23,507 bases of DNA from JANNGZ01 sp031404155 (GTDB lineage Bacteria; Pseudomonadota; Gammaproteobacteria; Burkholderiales; Burkholderiaceae_C), in NCBI GenBank assembly GCA_031404155.1, contig JANNGZ010000244.1, positions 1 to 23,507 of the forward strand, in the 5' to 3' direction. Made by a program: the position numbers and the translations under genes. Shown here piece by piece: positions 16,590-23,507 of the stretch. Every line of letters starts with the position of its first letter. Position 1 is the stretch's first letter. The notes beneath the pieces are model-generated. The model made no database searches. It saw nothing but the letters and a program-made list of their open reading frames with translations, and had not been told where the DNA came from.

Positions 16590-16694
16590 TCCCTCCCCCT
16601 TGATGGGGGAGGGTTGGGGTGGGGGTGGTCGCGCCGCCCAGGCTTGCCCGAATTCACACCCCCACCCCAGCCTTCCCCCATCAAGGGGGAAGGC
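16590..16694. repeat. inverted pair of GC-rich elements between sdhB and sdhE
   Basis: About 36-40-nt arms at 16590-16628 and 16657-16694 are near-perfect reverse complements (CCCCCTTGATGGGGGAGGGT... against ...CCTTCCCCCATCAAGGGGGA), with a 28-nt spacer. Each arm is itself a small palindrome (TCCCCCTTGATGGGGGA). In RNA the pair could fold into one long hairpin between the sdhB and sdhE-gltA parts of the transcript, able to halt polymerase or protect RNA ends. Confidence 0.88.
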
Positions 16695-16749
16695 GCATGC
16701 CGTGGGCCGGTTGGGATGCTGGAGCGGTCGGACATATTTCAAACCGCGT

Positions 16750-17454
16750 TCATACCGCGCGGCGGACCATCAGTTCCTTGATCTTGCCGATCGCCTTGGT
16801 CGGGTTCAGGCCCTTGGGGCAGACGTCCACACAATTCATGATGGTGTGGCAGCGGAACAGGCGGTACGGGTCTTCGAGGTTGTCCAGGCGGGCGCTCGTG
16901 GCTTCGTCGCGGCTGTCGGCAATGAAGCGGTAGGCCTGCAACAGCCCGGCGGGCCCCACGAACTTGTCGGGGTTCCACCAGAAGCTCGGGCAGCTCGTCG
17001 AGCAGCTCGCGCAGAGGATGCATTCGTACAAGCCGTCGAGCTCCTCGCGTTCCTGCGGCGTTTGCAGGCGCTCCTTCTCGGGGCTCGGCTGCTCGTTGAT
17101 CAGGTAGGGCTTGATCGAGTGGTACTGGTTGAAGAACTGAGTCATGTCCACGATCAGGTCGCGCACCACCGGCAGCCCGGGCAGCGGCTTCAGGACCACG
17201 ACGCCGGGCAGCGTGCGCATGTTGGTCAGGCAGGCCAGGCCGTTCTTGCCGTTGATGTTCATCGCGTCCGAGCCGCACACGCCCTCGCGGCAGCTGCGCC
17301 GGAAACTCAAGCTCGGGTCCACCGCCTTGAGCTTCATCAGCGCGTCCAGCAGCATGCGTTCGCTGCCGTCGAGCTCGACCTCGAGCGTCTGCATGCGCGG
17401 CTTGGCGTCCTGGTCGGGGTCGTAGCGGTAGATCTGGAAGGTACGCTTTGTCAT
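16750..17454 (-). CDS. sdhB: succinate dehydrogenase iron-sulfur subunit
   Basis: A 234-residue iron-sulfur subunit of complex II, carrying electrons from FAD in SdhA to the membrane quinone. The plant-ferredoxin-like N-domain has SCREGVCGSDAM and LACLTN (Cys55, Cys60, Asp63, Cys75) for the [2Fe-2S] centre, with Asp63 as in E. coli. The C-domain has CILCASCSTSCP (Cys145, 148, 151, 155) and CHTIMNCVDVCPKG (Cys202, 208, 212) for the [4Fe-4S] and [3Fe-4S] centres. All ligands are present. The ATG at 17454 follows the sdhA stop by 35 nt, with a modest ribosome site (AGAAG). Membrane-associated on the cytoplasmic side. Confidence 0.97.
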   Translation of the reverse strand: MTKRTFQIYRYDPDQDAKPRMQTLEVELDGSERMLLDALMKLKAVDPSLSFRRSCREGVCGSDAMNINGKNGLACLTNMRTLPGVVVLKPLPGLPVVRDLIVDMTQFFNQYHSIKPYLINEQPSPEKERLQTPQEREELDGLYECILCASCSTSCPSFWWNPDKFVGPAGLLQAYRFIADSRDEATSARLDNLEDPYRLFRCHTIMNCVDVCPKGLNPTKAIGKIKELMVRRAV

Positions 17455-17489
17455 TTGAGCTTCTGCTTCATCAAATCAGGACGCTTGAA

Positions 17490-19298
17490 CTAGAACGAAC
17501 GAACCTTGGGCGGAATCGACTCCGCGGTCAGCGGCACCAGCTTCACCGGCTTGTAGTCGAGCCGGTTGCCTTGGGCGTACCACAGGGTGTGTTTCATCCA
17601 GACCTTGTCGTTGCGGCCGTTCGGGTGTTCCGCGGTGTCGCCGTAGTCGTTCACGCTGTGCGCGCCGCGGCTCTCGCGGCGGGCCGCGGCCGAAACCATG
17701 GTGGCCTGCGCGCACTCGATCAGGTTCTCGACCTCCAGCGCCTCGATGCGAGCGGTGTTGAAAACCTTGCTCTTGTCCTTCAGCGTGATCGCCTTGACCC
17801 GCTCGCGCAGCGCCACCACCTTGGCCACCCCTTCGTCCATGCTGGCCTGGGTGCGGAACACGCTGGCGTGCTGCTGCATCGTCTTGCGGATGTCGTTGGC
17901 CACGTCCTGCGCGTACTCACCGTCGGTGCTGGCGTCCAGGCGCGCCAGGCGCGCCAGCGCCGCGTCGGCAGCGTCGGCCGGCAGCGGCTTGTGCGCCTGC
18001 GCCTTCAAGCCGCTGGCCACGATATGCCGCCCCGCCTCGCGGCCGAAAACCAGCAGGTCGAGCAGCGAGTTGGTGCCCAGGCGGTTGGCGCCATGCACGC
18101 TGACGCAGGCACATTCGCCCACCGCGTAGAAGCCGTTGACGATGCTGCTGGGGTCCCCGTTGGAGCCTGAAACCCCGGGCGCCACCACCTGGCCGTGGAT
18201 GTTGGTCGGGATGCCGCCCATCTGGTAGTGGATCGTCGGCACCACCGGGATCGGCTCTTTCGTCACGTCCACGTTGGCGAAGTTGTGGCCGATCTCGAGC
18301 ACGCTGGGCAGGCGCTTCAGGATCGTCTCGGCCCCCAGGTGCGTGAGGTCGAGGTGGATGTAGTCCTTGTTGGCGCCGCAGCCGCGCCCTTCCTTGATTT
18401 CCTGGTCCATGCAGCGGCTGACGAAGTCGCGCGGCGCCAGGTCTTTCAGCGTCGGCGCATAACGCTCCATGAAACGCTCGCCGTCGGAGTTGCGCAGGAT
18501 CGCGCCCTCGCCGCGGCAACCTTCGGTGAGCAGCACACCCGCGCCGGCCACGGCCGTGGGGTGGAACTGCCAGAACTCCATGTCCTCCAGCGGAATGCCT
18601 GCGCGCGCGGCAATGCCCAGCCCGTCGCCGGTGTTGATGAAGGCATTGGTGCTGGCCGCAAAGATGCGCCCCGCACCGCCGGTGGCAAACAACGTGGTCT
18701 TGGCTTCGAGGATGTAGACCTCGCCGGTTTCCATCTCGAGCGCGGTGACACCGAGCACGTCGCCGCTGGCGTCGCGGATCAGGTCCAGCGCCATCCATTC
18801 CACGAAGAAGGTGGTGCGCTCCTTCACGTTCTGCTGGTACAGGGTGTGCAGCATCGCGTGGCCGGTGCGGTCGGCCGCGGCGCAGGCGCGCTGGATCGCC
18901 TTCTCGCCGTAGTTGGCGGTGTGGCCGCCGAAGGGGCGCTGGTAAATCGTGCCGTCGGGATTGCGGTCGAAGGGCATGCCCAGGTGTTCTAGCTCGTAGA
19001 CCACGTTCGGCGCTTCGCGGCACATGAACTCGATCGCGTCCTGGTCGCCCAGCCAGTCGCTGCCCTTGACCGTGTCGAAGAAGTGGTAGTGCCAGTTGTC
19101 CTCGCTCATGTTGCCCAGGCTGGCGCCGATGCCGCCCTGCGCGGCCACGGTGTGCGAGCGGGTCGGGAACACCTTGGACAGCACCGCCACGTTCAGCCCC
19201 GCACGCGCGAGCTGCAGCGAGGCCTGCATGCCCGAGCCGCCGGCACCGACGATGATCACGTCGAACTTGCGTCGTGCCAGTTTTACCGCGCTAGACAT
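17490..19298 (-). CDS. sdhA: succinate dehydrogenase flavoprotein subunit
   Basis: A 602-residue flavoprotein that oxidises succinate to fumarate. Dinucleotide-binding VIIVGAGGSGMQASLQLARAG is at about 14-34; the covalent FAD histidine is His49 in RSHTVAAQGG. Further motifs are FWQFHPTAVAGAGVLLTEGCRGEGA (substrate binding), PRDFVSRCMDQE, HYQMGGIPTN and VSVHGANRLGTNSLLDLLVFGR. The C-terminal domain with WMKHTLWY follows. The ATG at 19298 has GGAGG 7 nt upstream and is 1 nt after the sdhD stop. Length is slightly above the usual 588-595. SdhE, which flavinylates it, is encoded in the same operon. Confidence 0.97.
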   Translation of the reverse strand: MSSAVKLARRKFDVIIVGAGGSGMQASLQLARAGLNVAVLSKVFPTRSHTVAAQGGIGASLGNMSEDNWHYHFFDTVKGSDWLGDQDAIEFMCREAPNVVYELEHLGMPFDRNPDGTIYQRPFGGHTANYGEKAIQRACAAADRTGHAMLHTLYQQNVKERTTFFVEWMALDLIRDASGDVLGVTALEMETGEVYILEAKTTLFATGGAGRIFAASTNAFINTGDGLGIAARAGIPLEDMEFWQFHPTAVAGAGVLLTEGCRGEGAILRNSDGERFMERYAPTLKDLAPRDFVSRCMDQEIKEGRGCGANKDYIHLDLTHLGAETILKRLPSVLEIGHNFANVDVTKEPIPVVPTIHYQMGGIPTNIHGQVVAPGVSGSNGDPSSIVNGFYAVGECACVSVHGANRLGTNSLLDLLVFGREAGRHIVASGLKAQAHKPLPADAADAALARLARLDASTDGEYAQDVANDIRKTMQQHASVFRTQASMDEGVAKVVALRERVKAITLKDKSKVFNTARIEALEVENLIECAQATMVSAAARRESRGAHSVNDYGDTAEHPNGRNDKVWMKHTLWYAQGNRLDYKPVKLVPLTAESIPPKVRSF

Positions 19299-19299
19299 T

Positions 19300-19662
19300 T
19301 CAGAGCCTCCACAGCACTTGCACCGCCCAGCCGGCGCAGGCCACCAGCCAGACGAGAGTGAATACCTGCAGCAGCAGTTTCACGCCCACCGGCTTCACAT
19401 AGTCCATCCAGATGTCGCGCATGCCAACCCAGACATGGATCAGCAGCGACACGATGACGACGAAGGTGAGCACCTTCATCCACTGCGACGAGAAGATGGC
19501 CGACCAGCGCTCGTAGCCGAGCTTGGCGCCGAACAGCACCTGCACCAGCAACACCAGCGTGAACAACGCCATCAGCAGCGCGGTGACCCGCTGGCTGAGC
19601 CAGTCGCGCAGGCCGTAGTGCGCGCCGACCACCAGGCGTTTGGAACCGTAGTTGACTTGCAT
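19300..19662 (-). CDS. sdhD: succinate dehydrogenase membrane anchor subunit
   Basis: A 120-residue membrane anchor. It opens with a short cytoplasmic stretch (NYGSKRLVVGAHYGLRDWLSQRVTA), the family pattern, followed by three transmembrane helices (about 25-45, 62-82 and 93-115). HVWVGMRDIWMDYVKP supplies the His that faces heme b and the Asp/Tyr region near the quinone site. The ATG at 19662 has GAGG about 11 nt upstream, and the gene follows sdhC by 20 nt. With SdhC it holds SdhAB to the inner membrane. Confidence 0.93.
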   Translation of the reverse strand: MQVNYGSKRLVVGAHYGLRDWLSQRVTALLMALFTLVLLVQVLFGAKLGYERWSAIFSSQWMKVLTFVVIVSLLIHVWVGMRDIWMDYVKPVGVKLLLQVFTLVWLVACAGWAVQVLWRL

Positions 19663-19682
19663 CTGTGTGAGCCCCTCAGCGC

Positions 19683-20111
19683 TTAAAACAGGCCGAACAG
19701 CTTGGCGCCGAGCACCAGCGTGAGCAGCACGCTAGAGGCCAGCGTCAACAGCGCGGAGACACGGCCCTGGGCCAGGCTCACGCTATGGGTCATGTCCATC
19801 CACAGGTGACGCAGGCCGGCGATGAGGTGGTGCAGGTAGGCCCAGATGAGGGCCAGCGCCACCAGCTTCATGAACCAGCCGGGCAGGAAGCCGATGCCGG
19901 AGCGGAAGGCCGCGGTGAAACGCTCGTAGGAGATCTCGCTGCTCACGCTCACGTCGAACAGCCAGACGATGAAGGGCAGCAGCAGGAACAGCAGCGCGCC
20001 GCTCACCCGGTGCAATATCGAGACGATGCCCGCCAGCGGCAGCCGGTAGCTGGGAAGCTGCGTGATATGGATGTTGCGGAAGACGGGGCGCTCTTTGAGG
20101 GTCTCTGCCAT
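19683..20111 (-). CDS. sdhC: succinate dehydrogenase cytochrome b556 subunit
   Basis: A 142-residue cytochrome b subunit. RPVFRNIHITQLPSYRLPLAGIVSILHRVSG is the conserved N-terminal region (quinone-site Ser/Arg), followed by three transmembrane helices. YLHHLIAGLRHLWMD carries the heme-b ligand histidine. The ATG at 20111 is supported by AGGAAG 4 nt upstream and by homology (MAETLKERPVFRN). It is the first gene of the sdhCDAB-sdhE-gltA run; the 181-nt gap upstream contains the likely promoter and a GC-rich hairpin. Confidence 0.93.
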   Translation of the reverse strand: MAETLKERPVFRNIHITQLPSYRLPLAGIVSILHRVSGALLFLLLPFIVWLFDVSVSSEISYERFTAAFRSGIGFLPGWFMKLVALALIWAYLHHLIAGLRHLWMDMTHSVSLAQGRVSALLTLASSVLLTLVLGAKLFGLF

Positions 20112-20217
20112 GGGCTTCCTGTTTTGTTGTCGTCTTGGAGCGAGGGCGGTGACGGGCACGAAACCGCTTGAGTTTATTGCAATGCAGCAGCGGCTTCGGT
20201 TAGCTCGGCGTAATTCG

Positions 20218-20236
20218 GGCCGGCGCCGCGCCGGCC
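20218..20236 (-). terminator. GC-rich hairpin between GntR and sdhC
   Basis: GGCCGGCG-CCG-CGCCGGCC, a perfect 8-bp stem, lies 57 nt after the GntR stop and about 107 nt before sdhC. Without a T-tract it is a weak terminator at best. It could separate the regulator from the sdh genes or form part of the sdh leader. The AT-richer stretch 20163-20181 between it and sdhC may hold the sdh promoter, but no convincing -35/-10 pair was seen. Confidence 0.35.
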
Positions 20237-20292
20237 TCGGTTCGCGCTGCGCGACTGCCCGGGCGGGGCCGCAGCCACCCCCGGGGCCCCGA

Positions 20293-21054
20293 TCAGCTCA
20301 GTTCGTTGCGGTAGAAATGGCTCGAGGTGTCATAGAGGCCACGGCGCAACTCCACCGGCTTGTCGTGATAGGTGTGCGACAGACGCTCGACGCTGAGCAG
20401 CGGCGCGCCCTCGGCCACCTCGAGCAGCTGGGCGGCCACCGCGTCGGCGACCACGGCGCGAATTTTTTCTTCGGCGCGCACCATCTTCACCCCGAACTCG
20501 GCCTCGAACAGCGCGTACATCGGGCCCTTGTTGTCCGACAGCCGCTCCGCGCTCAGGCCCTTGAAGAGCACGCCGTGCAGCCAGATGTCGTCGAGCACCA
20601 CCGGCCGGCCTTCGAAGTACAGCAGCCGGCGCACCTGCAGCGCGGTGTCGCCGCCCTTGAGCTCGAGCGCGCGGGCCACGTCGGCCGGCGCGCGCAGGCG
20701 GCGGCAGTGGATGAAGCGGCGCGCCATGCCGCCGGCCTCGCCCGCGTCGGGCGTCAGGCGCAGGAAGCGGAACTGGGTTTTCTGCTCGGCATGGGTGGCC
20801 ACATAGGTGCCCTTGCCCTGGCGGCGCACCAGCAGGTTCTCGGCACTAAGTTCGTCCACCGCCTTGCGCACCGTGCCCTGGCTCACCTTGAACCGCGCTG
20901 CGAGTTCCAGCTCGCTCGGGATCACGTCGCCCGGCTTCCACTCGCCGCCTTGCAGGCTGCGGGTGAGCAGCGCCTTGATCTGCCGGTACAGCGGGCTGAA
21001 CGACGGCGCGGCGTAGGCGCGCTCGGCCACGGCGAATGGAGTGCTGGTGGGCAT
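20293..21054 (-). CDS. GntR-family regulator, HutC/UTRA subfamily, of the TCA genes
   Basis: A 253-residue protein. Winged helix-turn-helix at about 19-87: SPLYRQIKALLTRSLQGGEWKPGDVIPSELELAARFKVSQGTVRKAVDELSAENLLVRRQGKGTYV. A UTRA effector domain follows (about 100-245): FRFLRLT, LQVRRLLYFEGRPVVLDDIWL, LLSVERLSHTYHDKPVELRRGLY, the HutC-type signature. The ATG at 21054 is chosen because upstream codons look non-coding, though no strong ribosome site is seen. It stands between divergent mdh and the downstream sdh block, and a perfect palindrome lies 101 nt upstream of its start. It probably regulates itself, mdh and perhaps sdh in response to a TCA-related acid; the ligand is unknown. Confidence 0.9.
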   Translation of the reverse strand: MPTSTPFAVAERAYAAPSFSPLYRQIKALLTRSLQGGEWKPGDVIPSELELAARFKVSQGTVRKAVDELSAENLLVRRQGKGTYVATHAEQKTQFRFLRLTPDAGEAGGMARRFIHCRRLRAPADVARALELKGGDTALQVRRLLYFEGRPVVLDDIWLHGVLFKGLSAERLSDNKGPMYALFEAEFGVKMVRAEEKIRAVVADAVAAQLLEVAEGAPLLSVERLSHTYHDKPVELRRGLYDTSSHFYRNELS

Positions 21055-21154
21055 CGGCGAAGGTGTCGGGGCGCGGTGCTTGGGCGGGGGCGTTGGGCGC
21101 GAGAAGGTGGCGGCTGGATTGCAGCACAAGCCCTGCCGCCCGTCCATGAAATGA

Positions 21155-21170
21155 TGTCTTATATAAGACA
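21155..21170. promoter_or_regulatory. perfect 16-bp palindrome, candidate GntR operator between GntR and mdh
   Basis: TGTCTTATATAAGACA is identical to its reverse complement and AT-rich in a GC-rich region. It lies between the divergent GntR and mdh genes, and its TATAAG core could serve as a -10 box on either strand. That is the expected place and shape for an operator of a dimeric GntR/HutC regulator controlling both genes. Confidence 0.8.
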
Positions 21171-21336
21171 CCGGTGCAGCACCCCGGATGCAGGGTGGCG
21201 CAAGCTTCCAGACAGCAGGGCTGGCCTACACTTGGCGCCCCTGCCCGCAGGCCCCAACCGGGCCGCCGGCACAGCACCGGCGCCCCGCGCCGCCGCACCC
21301 GGTTTCCTCACTTCCTCGTTCTCCAGGAGCCCCGCC

Positions 21337-22323
21337 ATGAGCAAGAAGCCCGTCCGTGTTGCCGTTACCGGCGCCGCCGGCCAGATCGGTTATGCCCTGC
21401 TGTTCCGCATCGCCTCGGGCGAAATGCTCGGCAAGGATCAGCCGGTGATCCTGCAGTTGCTCGAAGTGCCGGTCGAGGGCCCGCAGAAGGCGCTCAAGGG
21501 CGTGAGGATGGAACTTGAAGACTGCGCCTTCCCGCTGCTCGCGGGCATGGAGGCGCACAGCGACCCGATGACCGCGTTCAAGGACACCGATTACGCGCTG
21601 CTCGTCGGCTCGATGCCGCGCAAGGCGGGCATGGAGCGCGCCGAGCTGCTGTCGATCAACGGCGCCATCTTCACCGCACAAGGCCGTGCGCTCGACGCCG
21701 TGGCCAGCCGCAACGTGAAGGTGCTGGTGGTCGGCAACCCGGCCAACACCAACGCCTACATTGCGATGAAGAGCGCGCCCGGCCTGCCGCGCGAGAACTT
21801 CACCGCGATGCTTCGCCTGGACCACAACCGCGCGTTGAGCCAGGTGGCGGCCAAGACCGGCAAGCCGGTGGCCAGCATCCGAAAGCTCGCGGTGTGGGGC
21901 AATCACAGCCCGACGATGTACGCCGATTACCGGTACGCCACCATCGACGGCAAGGCGGTGAAGGACATGATCAACGACCAGGTGTGGAACAAGGACACCT
22001 TCCTGCCCACGGTGGGCAAACGCGGCGCCGCGATCATCGAAGCGCGTGGCCTGTCCTCGGCCGCGTCGGCCGCCAACGCCGCCATCGACCATATGCGCGA
22101 CTGGGCGCTGGGCAGCGGCGGCGAATGGGTGACGATGGGCGTGCCGAGCAACGGCGAGTACGGCATCCCGAAGGACGTGATGTTCGGCTTCCCGGTGACC
22201 ACCGAAGGCGGCAGGTACAAAATCGTCGAAGGCCTGGCGATCGATGCCTTCTCGCAGGAGTGCATCAACAAGACGCTGGCGGAGTTGCAGGCCGAGCAGG
22301 ACGGGGTGAAGCACCTGCTCTAG
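21337..22323 (+). CDS. mdh: malate dehydrogenase (NAD-dependent)
   Basis: A 328-residue malate dehydrogenase of the cytosolic-type group (about 325-330 residues) common in betaproteobacteria. It oxidises malate to oxaloacetate with NAD. Motifs: nucleotide-binding TGAAGQIGYALLFRI, GSMPRKAGMERAELL (substrate-binding Arg loop), VLVVGNPANTNA, LDHNRALSQ (catalytic Asp) and VWGNHSPTMYADY (catalytic His). The ATG at 21337 follows AGGAG by 8 nt. It is transcribed away from the GntR gene and followed by a terminator-like hairpin. Its product supplies oxaloacetate to the citrate synthase encoded nearby. Confidence 0.97.
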   Translation: MSKKPVRVAVTGAAGQIGYALLFRIASGEMLGKDQPVILQLLEVPVEGPQKALKGVRMELEDCAFPLLAGMEAHSDPMTAFKDTDYALLVGSMPRKAGMERAELLSINGAIFTAQGRALDAVASRNVKVLVVGNPANTNAYIAMKSAPGLPRENFTAMLRLDHNRALSQVAAKTGKPVASIRKLAVWGNHSPTMYADYRYATIDGKAVKDMINDQVWNKDTFLPTVGKRGAAIIEARGLSSAASAANAAIDHMRDWALGSGGEWVTMGVPSNGEYGIPKDVMFGFPVTTEGGRYKIVEGLAIDAFSQECINKTLAELQAEQDGVKHLL

Positions 22324-22347
22324 CGCGCACCCGGCTTGGGCCAAACG

Positions 22348-22384
22348 GGGTCGGCTTCCCGCAAGGGGCCGGCCCTTCGTTTTG
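22348..22384 (+). terminator. intrinsic terminator after mdh
   Basis: A stem of GGGTCGGCTTC with GGGGCCGGCCC (a few G-T pairs) and a short CCGCAA loop starts 25 nt after the mdh stop. It is followed by TTCGTTTT. Stem plus T-rich tail is the normal form of a rho-independent terminator. Confidence 0.65.
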
Positions 22385-22479
22385 CCGGGCGGCGCCAAGC
22401 GCCCGCCGCTCAGCTGCCGCTTTCGAGCCCCGAACAAAGCGCTTGCCATGCTCCGCCCCGGCTGCCTATACTAAGCTGA

Positions 22480-22848
22480 ATGGCTAACCAATACGCTCAG
22501 CTCTCGGAGGTGTTCTACGCGCTGGCCGACCCCACACGCCGCGCGATCGTGGGCGTGCTGGGCAAGGGGCCGGCGTCGGTCTCGGTGCTGGCCGCACCCT
22601 TCGCGATGGCGCTGCCGTCCTTCATGAAGCACCTGGGCGTGCTGGAGCGCAGCGGCGTGATCCGCTCGAACAAGGTCGGGCGGGTGCGCACCTGCGAACT
22701 CAGGCCAAAGGCGATCTCGCAGGCCGAGAAGTGGTTGGCCGAGCAACGCGCGGTTTGGGGGTCCCGAACCGACCGCACGTCGGCCTTTGTCGAAAGGCTT
22801 CACCAGGAGGACCTGAGCCATGAGCAACCCAGCAAGCGCAAACGCTGA
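22480..22848 (+). CDS. ArsR-family transcriptional regulator
   Basis: A 122-residue winged-helix protein: LSEVFYALADPTRRAIVGVLGKGPASVSVLAAPFAMALPSFMKHLGVLERSGVIRSNKVGRVRTCEL is a complete ArsR/SmtB domain with the ADPTRR signature and the beta-wing VGRVRTCELRP. The cysteine metal-binding ELCVCDL motif of metal sensors is absent, so it is not a classical metal sensor. The sequence belongs with the ArsR proteins paired with SRPBCC/AHSA1 genes. It overlaps the next gene by 29 nt, so the two form one unit. The effector is unknown. Confidence 0.92.
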   Translation: MANQYAQLSEVFYALADPTRRAIVGVLGKGPASVSVLAAPFAMALPSFMKHLGVLERSGVIRSNKVGRVRTCELRPKAISQAEKWLAEQRAVWGSRTDRTSAFVERLHQEDLSHEQPSKRKR

Positions 22849-23305
22849 GCAACAAGACCTCGTCATCTCCCGCCTCGTGCGCGCGCCGCGGGCCAAGCTG
22901 TGGAAGGCGTGGACCGAGCCGCAGCTGTTGAAGGAATGGTGGTGCCCCAAGCCCTGGACCACCGAGGTGCGCGCCCTCGACCTGCGCCCGGGCGGCGCCT
23001 TCTACACCTTCATGCGCGGCCCCGACGGCGGCACCAGCGACAACCCCGGCTCCTTCCTGGAAGTGATCCCGCAGGCCCGCATCGTGTTCACCTCGCTGCT
23101 GACCGAAGGCTGGCGGCCGGCGACGCCGTGGCTCGCGTTCACCGCCGTCATCTCGATGGCCGACGAGGGGGAAGGAACGCGCTACATCGCCACCGTGATG
23201 CACCCCGACAAGGCGACGCGAGACCAGCATGAGGAGATGGGCTTCTTCGATGGGTGGAACACCTGCATCGACCAGCTTGAGGTGTTCGCCCAGCAGCTTC
23301 GCTGA
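22820..23305 (+). CDS. SRPBCC/AHSA1 (START-like) domain protein
   Basis: A 161-residue protein of the AHSA1-like SRPBCC superfamily, a hydrophobic-pocket fold. Motifs: ISRLVRAPRAKLWKAWTEPQLLKEWWCPKPW at the N-terminus, DLRPGGAFYTFMRGPDG, GSFLEVIPQARIVFTSLL and a C-terminal helix GFFDGWNTCIDQLEVFAQQL. The ATG at 22820 has AGGAGG 9 nt upstream, strong, and lies inside the end of the ArsR gene. ArsR plus AHSA1 pairs are common, but their ligand and role are mostly unknown. Confidence 0.92.
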   Translation: MSNPASANAEQQDLVISRLVRAPRAKLWKAWTEPQLLKEWWCPKPWTTEVRALDLRPGGAFYTFMRGPDGGTSDNPGSFLEVIPQARIVFTSLLTEGWRPATPWLAFTAVISMADEGEGTRYIATVMHPDKATRDQHEEMGFFDGWNTCIDQLEVFAQQLR

Positions 23306-23472
23306 GCATTGCGCTGCGCGCAGGCCGGCATGCGCGTCAGTGATCGGTCGGAAGCTGCCAGGGGCACATGCGTGGCACGGTGCGCTCGGCGTTCCCCGCG
23401 CTGCAGCCGGCCTCGGGAAACCCAAGACCGGCCGCCAAGCCGGGCAGCCACAGCGCGCGGGTGCGGCGCGTT

Positions 23473-23507
23473 TCAGGGCTTGCCCTGGCCCGACAGCAGA
23501 TCGAGGC
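23473..23507 (-). CDS. possible C-terminal end of a gene running off the right edge
   Basis: The last 35 nt read on the minus strand as LDLLSGQGKP then TGA, with G or C at nearly every third codon position, as in real genes of this window. Too short to identify. The 167 nt between it and the SRPBCC gene contain nothing recognisable. Confidence 0.25.
   Translation of the reverse strand, partial: LDLLSGQGKP

Overview
This 23.5 kb window is a GC-rich (about two thirds G+C) chromosomal segment that looks like a betaproteobacterium of the order Burkholderiales. The pointers are the layout mdh / GntR / sdhCDAB / sdhE / gltA, a Bug-type (TctC) receptor next to a CoA-transferase, and several dispersed GC-rich palindromic repeats of a kind common in Comamonadaceae and relatives. 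The genus cannot be fixed by eye. No rRNA, tRNA, CRISPR array, insertion sequence or prophage was seen.

Left part (1-3881): a minus-strand cluster of an HMG-CoA-lyase-family enzyme, a CaiB/BaiF CoA-transferase and the start of a Bug periplasmic receptor looks like a small carboxylate uptake and CoA-dependent catabolism unit. The divergent LysR gene that would be expected to control it is cut off after its DNA-binding domain. An orphan CheY-like receiver protein and a repeat-rich spacer follow.

Centre (3882-12211): a minus-strand operon for propionyl-CoA to succinyl-CoA conversion, in transcription order methylmalonyl-CoA mutase (scpA), an Mrr-type restriction endonuclease, the mutase chaperone GTPase MeaB, propionyl-CoA carboxylase beta (pccB) and alpha (pccA), and a VOC-fold protein that is probably the methylmalonyl-CoA epimerase. 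The nuclease start codon overlaps the mutase stop codon (ATGA) and MeaB begins 6 nt after the nuclease stop, so a DNA-defence enzyme is embedded, apparently co-translated, inside a central-carbon operon. A 14-bp AT-rich motif upstream of scpA recurs exactly in front of an FCD-type GntR gene 1.9 kb away, suggesting one regulator for both.

Between them (12361-13931) lies a three-gene minus-strand unit: a small DUF6249-like membrane protein, an ECF sigma factor, and a two-helix membrane protein overlapping the sigma gene by ATGA (likely its anti-sigma partner).

Right part (14135-22384): a TCA-cycle block. gltA, sdhE, sdhB, sdhA, sdhD and sdhC run on the minus strand behind a HutC-type GntR regulator; mdh is divergent from that regulator, with a perfect 16-bp palindrome between them. 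The methylmalonyl pathway delivers succinyl-CoA, feeding the succinate dehydrogenase and malate dehydrogenase steps encoded next door. The window ends with an ArsR regulator overlapping an SRPBCC/AHSA1 gene and a scrap of another minus-strand gene.

Repetitive DNA is notable: a 39-bp tandem repeat inside the CoA-transferase gene, a GC-rich palindromic repeat inserted in frame in pccA, a related inverted pair between sdhB and sdhE, and three copies of a 14-mer between pccB and pccA.
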